From positions 1-28,311 of the IMG/VR virus record IMGVR_UViG_3300009618_000028: 28,311 nucleotides of DNA; one strand, written 5' to 3'. The position numbers and the translations under genes are program-made. This document shows positions 1 to 6,983 of the stretch, piece after piece. Source of the DNA: a virus. Under the pieces are notes generated by a model that saw only the letters and a program-made list of their open reading frames with translations, was not told the origin of the DNA and did not search any database. Every line of letters begins with the position of its first letter. The first letter of the stretch is position 1.

Positions 1-153
1 GACCGGATCGGGCGAGTTCGTGGGCGCATCCCAGGTCAGGTTCACCTGGACCCGAGTAGCCGTCGGCAGCGCCGTCTGCGCGTGCGCGATGGCCCCGGCC
101 AGCAGCAGCCCGGTGATGATGCGAAGAACGCGCTTGAAGGTCAGCTTTTTCAT
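1..153 (-). CDS. Secreted protein, 5' part only (runs off window)
   Basis: The first 51 codons are visible. The ATG at 153 overlaps the stop of the upstream gene by one base (TGATG). The protein starts with a classic Sec signal peptide: MKK at the N-terminus, a Leu/Ile-rich core at about residues 10-22, and a likely AHAQ cleavage site near residue 26. The sequence VNLTWDAPTNS follows, which resembles the first strand of a fibronectin-III/Ig-like domain. Being last in the tail-fibre group and exported, it may be a surface-acting or host-modifying protein. The function is not known and the rest lies outside the window. Confidence 0.75.
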   Translation of the reverse strand, partial: MKKLTFKRVLRIITGLLLAGAIAHAQTALPTATRVQVNLTWDAPTNSPDPV

Positions 154-1184
154 CAGTTCGTCCCGTAGATCGCTACCGTGTCGTTCACTGAAAATTTCCC
201 TGCTCCCGGCAGCAAAGTAAAACTTGTGATAGCGGCCGTGCTGCGCCACGTTCCCCCCTCTGCAAAAGTACCCTGGTAGGTCGGGCTGCCAGACGCACCA
301 GAATCGACACTGTGTACTCCCTTGGACCAATTTGTGTTGGCGTATCCCGTGACCGTGATTTCGCATTCGCCGGTGTAGTAGCTGCCCGTTTGCCCAGCAG
401 CACAAATAGCCATGGAAGTTGTGGCTTGTGCTCCATAACTGAGAACGCCTGTCCCGGAGCCAGTGTTCGCGTAGGAATAAATCTGCCGGTAGTCGTAATT
501 GCTGCCAGCGTCCGAGTTGAATCGCAGCAACACGTTTTCTGCGGCTGTTTGGTCCGTGGTGCCTTCAAACCAAATTTTCAAATTCAGATAGGTTCCGGGG
601 ATCGAAGAGATGGTGATGCTCGATACAGAAGAGCCTGTTACGGTGCAGATATAGGGCGCCGAACCGCTCATGGAACAACCGGAGGCCGACACCGATGCGC
701 CAAGGTTCACATAATTGCCGCTGCCGCCTGCCGGCGTGGCGCAATTATTGCTGCCCGAGGAAAGCCCCTGCGAGAATTGGCTTCCAGTACAGAGCGACGG
801 ATAGGATGCCAAATTTGTCGCCGTTGTCGCAGTGTTGGCCGAATTGACAGCGAGTGTATTGGCATCAACGGCTGTTGGAGCCACCGCAGAGCCGCCAGGC
901 TGCCACGCATACACATAAGTGTGGCCGCTCGTTGTAGGAGCCGGGATGTATCCAGTTGTTGCTGACGCCGATTGATAAGGCGCATAATCGACGCCCGTTC
1001 CCGCCAGATTCGTTGCCGTCGGCACGTTCGTCACACAGGTATTCGTTCCCGGCGCGTAGACGCAAAGAGAGGCTCCCGTGGGCCAGTCAATCTGGTTCGG
1101 GTCGATCTGGGCGTTCGCCGCCGTGGCCGCAAGGGCGATCAAGAGGACCGCCAGCTTAATACACATAGACCGCAATGAAAACAT
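153..1184 (-). CDS. Tail-fibre/receptor-binding-like protein with signal peptide
   Basis: 343 aa from the ATG at 1184, which has a strong GGGAGGAAGCG ribosome site. A longer upstream reading would only translate the previous gene's DNA in another frame. Residues 1-25 form a signal peptide (hydrophobic LAVLLIALAATAANAQ). The middle is low-complexity Ala/Thr/Ser with a 'C..GSQFSQGL....NNC' segment that I know from phage fibre proteins. The C-terminal half carries YLNLKIWFEG, LLRFNSDAGSNYDY and a later GYANTNWSKG, a pattern seen in phage fibre tip domains. The gene overlaps the fibre gene upstream by 29 bp. Receptor-binding or accessory fibre function is inferred. A Sec signal on such a protein is odd. 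Confidence 0.72.
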   Translation of the reverse strand: MFSLRSMCIKLAVLLIALAATAANAQIDPNQIDWPTGASLCVYAPGTNTCVTNVPTATNLAGTGVDYAPYQSASATTGYIPAPTTSGHTYVYAWQPGGSAVAPTAVDANTLAVNSANTATTATNLASYPSLCTGSQFSQGLSSGSNNCATPAGGSGNYVNLGASVSASGCSMSGSAPYICTVTGSSVSSITISSIPGTYLNLKIWFEGTTDQTAAENVLLRFNSDAGSNYDYRQIYSYANTGSGTGVLSYGAQATTSMAICAAGQTGSYYTGECEITVTGYANTNWSKGVHSVDSGASGSPTYQGTFAEGGTWRSTAAITSFTLLPGAGKFSVNDTVAIYGTN

Positions 1185-2178
1185 CGCTTCCTCCCGCTGC
1201 TGTTGACAGTGTAATCGCCGTACCGATGGCGCTGAACTTTTGGATTGCCGGAGTGCCCGCAAGCGAAGACATCCGAACTCCGTTGCGGTAGAGACCATAG
1301 AGACGCACCGGCGCATGAGCGAAAGCTCCCGATGTCCCAGTGAAGGCGATAACCTCCTCAATGAATGTACCTGCGCCCGACCCATTCGCCGCCGCCGTCA
1401 CCCGGCCCTTGGCGTCCACGGTCAGGTTGGTGTTCGTGTAGCTGCCAGCCGTCACCCCGCTCGCGGCCAGTGTGGCCGCCTGGCTCCCGCTTCCCGGCCC
1501 AGCCGTCACATCGCCCGTCAGTTGATCGATACCGCTCGCGCCGCTCACCGCGCTGATCTCGCCCGATGCGATAGTGATCGTGGTCCCGTCCGGCTTCACC
1601 GCACCCAACGCAGATGTCGTAGCCACCGGCAGATCCGCCGGGGCCATGCTGCGAAACGTAGGAGCCGCGGCGGACCCCGACGATGGTCCGGCATACACCG
1701 TGTTGGCGCCCTCGTTGGCCTTCGTCACCGTCAGGGTTCCGCTGCCCGTCACCGGCGATCCAGCTACGGAAAATTCGGCGGGCATAGTCAGACCCACGCT
1801 GGTCACCGTCCCAACTCCGGCGCTGCCATTCGCCGCCGCCGTCACCAGGCCCTTGGCGTCCACGGTCAGGTTGGTGTTCGTGTAACTGCCTGCCGTCACC
1901 CCGCTCGGCGGCAAGGTTGCAGGCTGCGCCCCGCTCCCGGGTCCAGCCAGCACGTCGCCCGTGAGCTGCGTAATACCACTGCCCTGCGCTGCCGCTGCGG
2001 CGCCTTGGCTCGCCGAAGCCTTGGCGGAGGCGGCCGTTTCCGGCCCGTTGATCGCGCCGATGATCTGGTTGATCTTGCGCTCCGCCTCCTCCAGCGCAAG
2101 CGCGCTCCAGTTACCTCCGGGAATGCCCCGCAGGTTGGCCGCGTAGCGCGACAGCGAGATGGCAGGAATCTTGGGCAT
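1156..2178 (-). CDS. Tail fibre protein
   Basis: 340 aa. It contains two copies of a ~50-residue module, residues 69-118 and 217-267, each running from QLTGDV through GSYTNTNLTVDAKG to TAAANGS. This module is common in phage fibres. Between them, residues 135-185 hold another common fibre motif (FSVAGSPVTGSGTLTV, then GPSSGSAAAPTF, then APADLP). The N-terminus (residues 25-60) is helical and Ala-rich and probably attaches to the tail or trimerises. The C-terminal ~70 residues lack repeats and are the candidate tip. The ATG abuts a CAGTGTT repeat array and no Shine-Dalgarno sequence is visible, so the start is less certain than most. Confidence 0.85.
   Translation of the reverse strand: MPKIPAISLSRYAANLRGIPGGNWSALALEEAERKINQIIGAINGPETAASAKASASQGAAAAAQGSGITQLTGDVLAGPGSGAQPATLPPSGVTAGSYTNTNLTVDAKGLVTAAANGSAGVGTVTSVGLTMPAEFSVAGSPVTGSGTLTVTKANEGANTVYAGPSSGSAAAPTFRSMAPADLPVATTSALGAVKPDGTTITIASGEISAVSGASGIDQLTGDVTAGPGSGSQAATLAASGVTAGSYTNTNLTVDAKGRVTAAANGSGAGTFIEEVIAFTGTSGAFAHAPVRLYGLYRNGVRMSSLAGTPAIQKFSAIGTAITLSTAAGGSDVFIAVYVY
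1382..1910. repeat. 85-bp direct repeats in the tail fibre gene
   Basis: Bases 1382-1466 and 1826-1910 are nearly identical (a few mismatches), 444 bp apart, a multiple of three. They encode the QLTGDV...VDAKG...TAAANG module. Confidence 0.85.
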
Positions 2179-2179
2179 G

Positions 2180-2269
2180 GCAGTGTTCAGTGTTCAGTGT
2201 TCAATGTTCAGTGACCAGAGGCCCACACCGCGCACGTCTGACCACTGACCACTGATCACTGACCACTGT
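2180..2269. repeat. CAGTG-type heptamer island between fibre genes
   Basis: Two arrays in opposite orientation are separated by ~25 unique bases: CAGTGTT units at 2180-2213 and GACCACT/GATCACT units at 2239-2268. They can pair into one large hairpin. The right end touches the stop codon of the 233-aa gene (minus strand reads TGAAACAG). The left end touches the fibre start codon. Confidence 0.85.
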
Positions 2270-2270
2270 T

Positions 2271-2972
2271 TCAGTTGCTAGCGCACTCCGCCCGGAAGTA
2301 GATGGTGTCTGCCGCCACGCTGGCGCCGTTGCCCAACTCCACCAGCCCTTCCATGCCGCTTCCAGTGAAGGTCGGCGCTGAAATGCTGCCGGTCAAAGTG
2401 TGCGCCGTGCCGGTGAACGCCGGCGCGCTGTTGGTCCCGGTTAGCGTGTCCGCCGTGCCGGTGAACGCCGGCGCGGAGATCCCGCTGTTGATTGTTACCG
2501 CGTCGGTGGCCACCAGGTCCGTGTTCCCGCTCGTTGCGCCCGCACCAACCGGGTTCGTGGCCGGCGTCCCGGCCGCAACCGAAATCGTCGGCGCGGCCAC
2601 GCTTCCGGCGGGCGTATAGCTGTCCATGGTCAGCGTGGGCGCCGCATTCGTGCCTGCCGGCGTATAGCTGTCCATGGTCAGCGTGGGAGCTGAAATCGTT
2701 CCCGTGGCCGCGCCCGACTCGTAGATCCGCCAGGTCTGGTTCACCGGATCCCACTTGTAGGTGTAGCCGGTGGTCAGCGAATAAGCCTCCACCCAGTCCG
2801 GCAGGCTGTTGGTCAGCACCGCCGCCCCCGTCAGCTTCCAGGGGAGGCCGTTCGTCGCGTAGAGTCCCCCGGACCCGATCACGATCTTGCCCTTGTAAAT
2901 CTGCCATTTCTGCGTCTTGTCCCTGCCCGTCGGGTAAGGATTGATGGTCGTTGTTAGACTTGGAAGCGCCAT
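2271..2972 (-). CDS. Repeat-containing virion structural protein
   Basis: 233 aa, with a good GAGGAGG ribosome site. Residues 1-90 are non-repetitive and include aromatic segments (KWQIYKGKIVI, YKWDPVNQTWRIYES). Residues ~94-205 are built from a 16-residue repeat in two flavours, APTLTMDSYTPAGTNA and APAFTGTADTLTGTNS, mirrored by 48-bp repeats in the DNA. Repeats like these are common in phage fibre shafts or capsid decoration proteins. The position between ejection proteins and tail fibre favours a tail or fibre-associated role. No enzymatic motif is seen and the family was not recognised. Confidence 0.75.
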   Translation of the reverse strand: MALPSLTTTINPYPTGRDKTQKWQIYKGKIVIGSGGLYATNGLPWKLTGAAVLTNSLPDWVEAYSLTTGYTYKWDPVNQTWRIYESGAATGTISAPTLTMDSYTPAGTNAAPTLTMDSYTPAGSVAAPTISVAAGTPATNPVGAGATSGNTDLVATDAVTINSGISAPAFTGTADTLTGTNSAPAFTGTAHTLTGSISAPTFTGSGMEGLVELGNGASVAADTIYFRAECASN

Positions 2973-3067
2973 GGAAAAACCCTCCTCGGTAAACCTTTCG
3001 GTTGTGTCCGGCGAAGCCTAGCTTCTCGCGTCACCCGGCTTCGTCGGCAATTGCATCCTACCACACG
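2973..3067. other. 95-bp spacer with an inverted repeat
   Basis: No coding sequence is supported here. On the minus strand CGAAGCC and GGCTTCG form a 7-bp inverted repeat with an ~18-base loop just upstream of the next gene. No T-tract follows, so a terminator is doubtful. Confidence 0.4.
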
Positions 3068-4510
3068 CTACGGTTGGCTGCGATCCAACTGCAACACGCC
3101 GCCCGCCGCCGCCGGCAGCAGGAACCTGGGCGCGGCCCGATACAGCAGCCGCGCGCCCGTCATCTGTGCCGTCGGGCTCCAAAGCAGCTCCGGAGCAACC
3201 GCGCCCGCTCCGGCCCCAATCACGGCCCCCGGCAGGCCCCCTTTCTCGTAGCCCACCCCGCCGCCCAGGGTCAATGCGCCTGTCCTCGCGCCAAACCTTC
3301 CCATCACCCGCTGCGCCAGCGGCATACTCAGCGCGCGCCGTCCTGCGCCCTCTTCCACCGGGATCAGGTTGGCGATGCGGCGATTCAGTGGCACGCTCTC
3401 CGGGGCCGTGCGCTCCAGCTCCTCGGTCATCAGCCCGTAAGCCCGCCTCCCGGCGCCCATGGCCTCTTTATCCAGCGTGCGCACCGGGCTCCAGGAGAGG
3501 TTGTTCCTGCTGAATCCCTGTTGCAGCCGTCCATAGTCAGCCGGCGTCAGCTCCTCCGGGATCGCGCCGCCACCCATCTTCTTGGGCTGCTTCAGGAGCG
3601 ACTTGCGCATCTCGCCGATCTGGCCGTAAGGCTCCCGCGCCGCCATGCCGCCGCCTTCGAGCGGCCCAAAACGGCCCTGCGCCTCGCTCAGGAAATCGCG
3701 CGGTTTGGCAAGCGAAGCAGGCCGCTCGCTGGCGCTTTCCAGCAATCCCTGCCGCTCCTTGTAGAGCGATCCTATTTTTTCGCTCGCCGACTTCTCAACC
3801 GCCTCCGGCGTCAGCCCCCTGGTCTCCTCCAGCGCCGCCTTGCCGATCGCTCCGCCAGTCCGCCCGCCACCACGCTCCAGCAACCGCGTTCCCAGCGCGC
3901 TTTCGGCCAGATACGGCGCCGCAGCCTTTCCAATCTCTCCCAGCGCCCCGCCGCCAGCGCCCATGGCCGCGCCGGTCCCAAACCCGCCTCCCTGCGCCTT
4001 GTTCACCGCGCCCGTTGTCAGCGCCTGGTAGCCCAGCCTCGCCGCCGGCCGCGCCATGCGCAGCAGCAGCGGTGCATCCTCGGCAATCTTTGGCAGCAGC
4101 CGCAGCGCGTTCTCTTCCCCCAATCCGGGCGCAAGAAACTCCGCGGCCTGTTCCCCGCCCTTTCCCACCGCCTGGGTCGTGTTCTCCGGGGTCAGCAGTT
4201 GCTTGATCCTTTCGCCGCGCGCCTCGTATTGCTCCGGGCTGAGAAACGGCTTTGTCGCCAGGTGCAGCAATCCGGTGACGTCGTTTCCCACGCCGAGGGC
4301 AGCGCCGGTCAGCAAATCGCCCGCCCCGCCCATCAGGCTGCGCCCCGCGGTCTCCGCCCGATCCATCAGGCTCGGCGGCTTCACCTCCGGCGCGTTCACG
4401 GTCCAAATCTTCCAGTCGTCCCCGCCGCCCGTAGGCGCAGCCGCATCCGCAGCCGAGCCCCCGCCGCCCTGTTTGTATGCCGCAGCCGCCTGCTCCCACT
4501 TATCCGGCAT
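3068..4510 (-). CDS. Putative ejection (internal virion) protein
   Basis: 480 aa, ATG at 4510 with GAGG 6 bases upstream, 9 bp after the previous stop. The composition is Gly/Ala-rich. Glycine-zipper-like stretches at about residues 165-205 and 410-445 alternate with charged helical parts (residues 225-330). Long Gly/Ala-rich, weakly amphipathic proteins placed after the tail hub are typical of P22 gp7/gp16/gp20-type ejection proteins, which leave the virion with the DNA and form a channel through the cell envelope. No enzyme motif is visible. The role comes from composition and position, not from a recognised family. Confidence 0.65.
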   Translation of the reverse strand: MPDKWEQAAAAYKQGGGGSAADAAAPTGGGDDWKIWTVNAPEVKPPSLMDRAETAGRSLMGGAGDLLTGAALGVGNDVTGLLHLATKPFLSPEQYEARGERIKQLLTPENTTQAVGKGGEQAAEFLAPGLGEENALRLLPKIAEDAPLLLRMARPAARLGYQALTTGAVNKAQGGGFGTGAAMGAGGGALGEIGKAAAPYLAESALGTRLLERGGGRTGGAIGKAALEETRGLTPEAVEKSASEKIGSLYKERQGLLESASERPASLAKPRDFLSEAQGRFGPLEGGGMAAREPYGQIGEMRKSLLKQPKKMGGGAIPEELTPADYGRLQQGFSRNNLSWSPVRTLDKEAMGAGRRAYGLMTEELERTAPESVPLNRRIANLIPVEEGAGRRALSMPLAQRVMGRFGARTGALTLGGGVGYEKGGLPGAVIGAGAGAVAPELLWSPTAQMTGARLLYRAAPRFLLPAAAGGVLQLDRSQP

Positions 4511-4519
4511 CGCTCAACC

Positions 4520-5875
4520 TCACTGGATCGTCCATCCATCCGCCTGCGCCAGCGCCTTCGCCTTGGCAGGGTCACCGCCGGCCAGCGCCGTGTAATATCC
4601 AATCGTCGCCTCGCCGGGTTCCCGTTCGGGACCAGCGCCCTGCACACCAAGGTAATTCGCTTCACTGGTTGCCTTGCGCACATCCTCGCCGTATCGCTCT
4701 CGCGCCAGGTCCACCATCTGCCGCATCTGCTGCGGGCTCAGAGTGACCCCGGTCAGGTAGCCATCCTTGTCGAATTGCGCCTTGATCCCCTGCAACCATG
4801 GCCGCGACTGCTGTGCTTCCCGGATGATCGCCTGATTCAACCGCGCACCCTTTTGCAAGCTCATGGTCATGCCCAGATGATTCGCCAGCAGGCTCAGCAT
4901 GGCCTGCTGATCGTTTCCTTTCACCCCTTTGGTGTAGTTATCGGCCATCACATTAAACCGCTCGGCAGAATCCATCGCCGGCTCATATGCCTTATAGGCG
5001 GCCGCCCGCTGCGTATAAGTCCACTTCGGATTGTCCGCGCCGCCAGGGCGCGTTGTATCGCCCCTTCCGGCGCCCGCGCCGCCTCCGGCCGCCGGCTTCT
5101 CCCGCACCTTCTCCCATGCCTGCTCCGGCGTCATGCCGCCCTTCACATACGCATCAAAGGCCGCCTGCTCTGGCGTGTGCTCCCGCTGCGCCGTCGGCCC
5201 CATCAGCGGCTGCCCGTTAAAGGTCAACGGCTCCAGCTTGCCGCTCTTGGGGTCAAAGCGAAACATGCCCTGATCGGTCGCCAGGTGCTGCCACTGCGGC
5301 GCGTTCAGCCGCTCCTGCTCCTGCTGGCTCAGCGTGTCCTCGTCCGCCACCTGCTGCCGCCGCAGCCCCACCTCCTCCTCGCCTCGCGCCTGCGTCTGCG
5401 CCTGGCTCTCCAGCCCGCTCAGCTTTTCCAGCGCGCCCATGTCCTGTCCCAGCCGCGCCTGCCTATTGATCTCCGTTCCAGGAATCCGCGCCATCGCGCC
5501 CGGTACAATCATCCCCAAAATGCGCGACGCCTTGCCCCCGCGGGAAAGTTCGCTCCATGGCGCCTGCGGCGTCAAATCGCGCCCCACCAGCGCCTGCTGG
5601 CGCTCGATCTGCTGCTCTAGCGGGTTCGTTACCTGCGGCATCGCCGATCCTACATGCGGCAGCAGCGGTACCGTGTCCGTCGCGCCCATCGCCGCGTCGG
5701 GAGGGAGATACTGCGGCTCGGCGGTCACCATCCCTACTCGCGGCAGCACCGAGGGCGTCCGAGCGGCGGTCACAGCCGCCTCGGAAGGCAGTTGCGGCGG
5801 CGCGCTGTCCACAGCACCGACCTTTGGCAGCAGCCGCGGCTGATTCAGCCCCAACAATGCCAGCACGTTTGTCAT
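4520..5875 (-). CDS. Putative ejection (internal virion) protein
   Basis: 451 aa, ATG at 5875, 3 bp after the previous stop, with GAGGG upstream. Residues 1-90 are Pro/Leu-rich with repeated 'LLP.VG' elements (LLPKVGAV, VLPRVGMV, LLPHVGSA). Residues ~145-190 are Gln/Glu/Arg-rich and probably coiled coil. The second half is helical. The three 'LLP.VG' copies suggest a small internal repeat, perhaps a docking peptide. It is grouped with the two flanking proteins as an ejection-protein set. No catalytic signature was recognised. Confidence 0.65.
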   Translation of the reverse strand: MTNVLALLGLNQPRLLPKVGAVDSAPPQLPSEAAVTAARTPSVLPRVGMVTAEPQYLPPDAAMGATDTVPLLPHVGSAMPQVTNPLEQQIERQQALVGRDLTPQAPWSELSRGGKASRILGMIVPGAMARIPGTEINRQARLGQDMGALEKLSGLESQAQTQARGEEEVGLRRQQVADEDTLSQQEQERLNAPQWQHLATDQGMFRFDPKSGKLEPLTFNGQPLMGPTAQREHTPEQAAFDAYVKGGMTPEQAWEKVREKPAAGGGAGAGRGDTTRPGGADNPKWTYTQRAAAYKAYEPAMDSAERFNVMADNYTKGVKGNDQQAMLSLLANHLGMTMSLQKGARLNQAIIREAQQSRPWLQGIKAQFDKDGYLTGVTLSPQQMRQMVDLARERYGEDVRKATSEANYLGVQGAGPEREPGEATIGYYTALAGGDPAKAKALAQADGWTIQ

Positions 5876-5878
5876 CGC

Positions 5879-6541
5879 CTATTCCCTCGTCAAACCAATC
5901 CCCGGAACTCCCGTCAAAGTGGAGAGCAATGGACCTCCCCACTGTTGCAGCCATCCGCTCTGACCGGCCTTGAGCTGCGTGTTCAAATTGTTCGTCTGCC
6001 CCGTCACATCCGTCCCGTAGAGCGATCCCAGCATGTTCAGCGCTCCGGTCTGCTGCTGCGCCTTCAGTTGCGCATTCTGGCTCAGTATATCCTCCACCGC
6101 CTGCGTCTGGTTCTGGCCCGCGCCCACCGCCCCGGCCACGTCTCCGGCCGCCACGCCGGCCGCATTCCCGGTGCGCAGCGCCCGCAGCAGTCCGCCTTGC
6201 TGCGCAGCATTCGAAGCGCTTCCCGCCGCCGTCTGCGCAGCCGCCGTCATTTGGTTCACCGCGCCCTGCCCATAGCCGGGAGCGTTCCCGCCCGCCCAGC
6301 TCTCCAGCAGCGGCGTCATGTAGCTGCCGATCCCCGACGCCTGCGTGCCTTCCGTCGACGCAGCGGTGCTGGCGGCATTCTGCACGCTGCGGTCGCACAG
6401 CGCCACCGGCCCGCAATACTGGAGGCTTTCGCGCTCCAGCACTGCGCCGGTCTCCATGTCCACCACCACCCGCGTGCTGATCCGCCGCAGACCGTTCTCG
6501 TTCCCTTGTTCCCTCGGTCCCTTGGTCCCTGTCTTCGTCAT
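5879..6541 (-). CDS. Putative ejection/pilot protein; N-terminus made of heptamer repeat
   Basis: 220 aa. I chose the ATG at 6541 because it overlaps the stop of the GNAT-like gene as ATGA. An in-frame ATG 39 bp upstream lies inside that gene. Residues 2-17 (TKTGTKGPREQGNENG) are encoded by GGGACCA/GGGAACA heptamer repeats identical in type to the intergenic islands. The rest is Ala/Gln/Asn-rich (residues 65-190), as in small P22-type ejection proteins such as gp7. Residues 18-45 (LRRISTRVVVDMETGAVLE) may be the original start. The functional call is inference from composition and place. Confidence 0.62.
   Translation of the reverse strand: MTKTGTKGPREQGNENGLRRISTRVVVDMETGAVLERESLQYCGPVALCDRSVQNAASTAASTEGTQASGIGSYMTPLLESWAGGNAPGYGQGAVNQMTAAAQTAAGSASNAAQQGGLLRALRTGNAAGVAAGDVAGAVGAGQNQTQAVEDILSQNAQLKAQQQTGALNMLGSLYGTDVTGQTNNLNTQLKAGQSGWLQQWGGPLLSTLTGVPGIGLTRE
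6490..6535. repeat. TTCCCTN/GGTCCCT heptamer array at the start of a gene
   Basis: GTTCTCGTTCCCTTGTTCCCTCGGTCCCTTGGTCCCTG runs to CTGTCTT (6529-6535), one base-pair unit away from the start codon of the 220-aa gene. Confidence 0.88.
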
Positions 6542-6927
6542 ATCCTCACGCTCCAGCTCCGCCACGGGCTCATGGTCCATCCTGCCCGGCTAAGCGCCCA
6601 CCCAAAATTCGCCTGTATGTGCGGCGGAATCCATGCCGTCAACTCGTCGTATCCCGCCGCGCTCGCCTGAACGCGGGCCTCCCCCATCAACCGGCGAAAG
6701 GCCCGCGCGCGCAAGACCGGAGGCAGATCCTGCGCAACCCATAAAAAGCACTCCCCCACCGGCTTCACCGCCGCCGCCCCCACCACCTCGCCGCTGTCGC
6801 TCTCCACCACGCGCTTCAGCCGGAACAACGGCGCGTCCACATTCGGCAACCGGTAGCCGGTCTCCATCAGGTCATGGATCACCCGTACCGCCCCGTTGTC
6901 CTCCGGCTTCCATTCGCGTATCTTCAC
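6538..6927 (-). CDS. GNAT-like acetyltransferase-fold protein
   Basis: 129 aa, GTG start at 6927 preceded by AAGGG. Residues 1-10 (KIREWKPEDN) match the usual first strand of GNAT proteins, and residues 43-62 (SDSGEVVGAAAVKPVGECFL) look like the central beta hairpin. RARAFRRLMGEARVQASAAG (about 73-92) resembles the acetyl-CoA-binding helix region, and NFGWALSRAGW near residue 107 is the usual 'FY...GF' end. The pyrophosphate-loop consensus (Q/RxxGxG/A) is not clear, so catalysis is uncertain. Its target is unknown. Similar proteins occur in podovirus tail modules. Confidence 0.7.
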   Translation of the reverse strand: MKIREWKPEDNGAVRVIHDLMETGYRLPNVDAPLFRLKRVVESDSGEVVGAAAVKPVGECFLWVAQDLPPVLRARAFRRLMGEARVQASAAGYDELTAWIPPHIQANFGWALSRAGWTMSPWRSWSVRI

Positions 6928-6943
6928 GTTTCGCGCCCTTCTG

Positions 6944-6983
6944 ACTCCTGAAACCTGAAACCTGACCCCTGAAACCTGTCTTA
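6944..6983. repeat. CCTGAAA heptamer island
   Basis: Tandem CCTGAAA/CCTGACC units run from 6954 to 6977. The island ends in CTGTCTT at 6976-6982, the boundary shared with several other islands. The TAA of the 1176-aa gene lies in that boundary (minus strand GGTAAGACAGG). Confidence 0.85.

Noticed and set aside
1185-1385. A 67-residue N-terminal extension of the signal-peptide fibre protein
   Set aside because: It would overlap the fibre gene in another frame and hide a clear signal peptide with a strong ribosome site at 1184.
3002-5620. An 872-codon open frame on the plus strand
   Set aside because: It lies exactly opposite two long minus-strand genes, is extremely Arg/Pro/His-rich, and lacks domain signals. 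It is the usual antisense shadow of GC-rich coding DNA.
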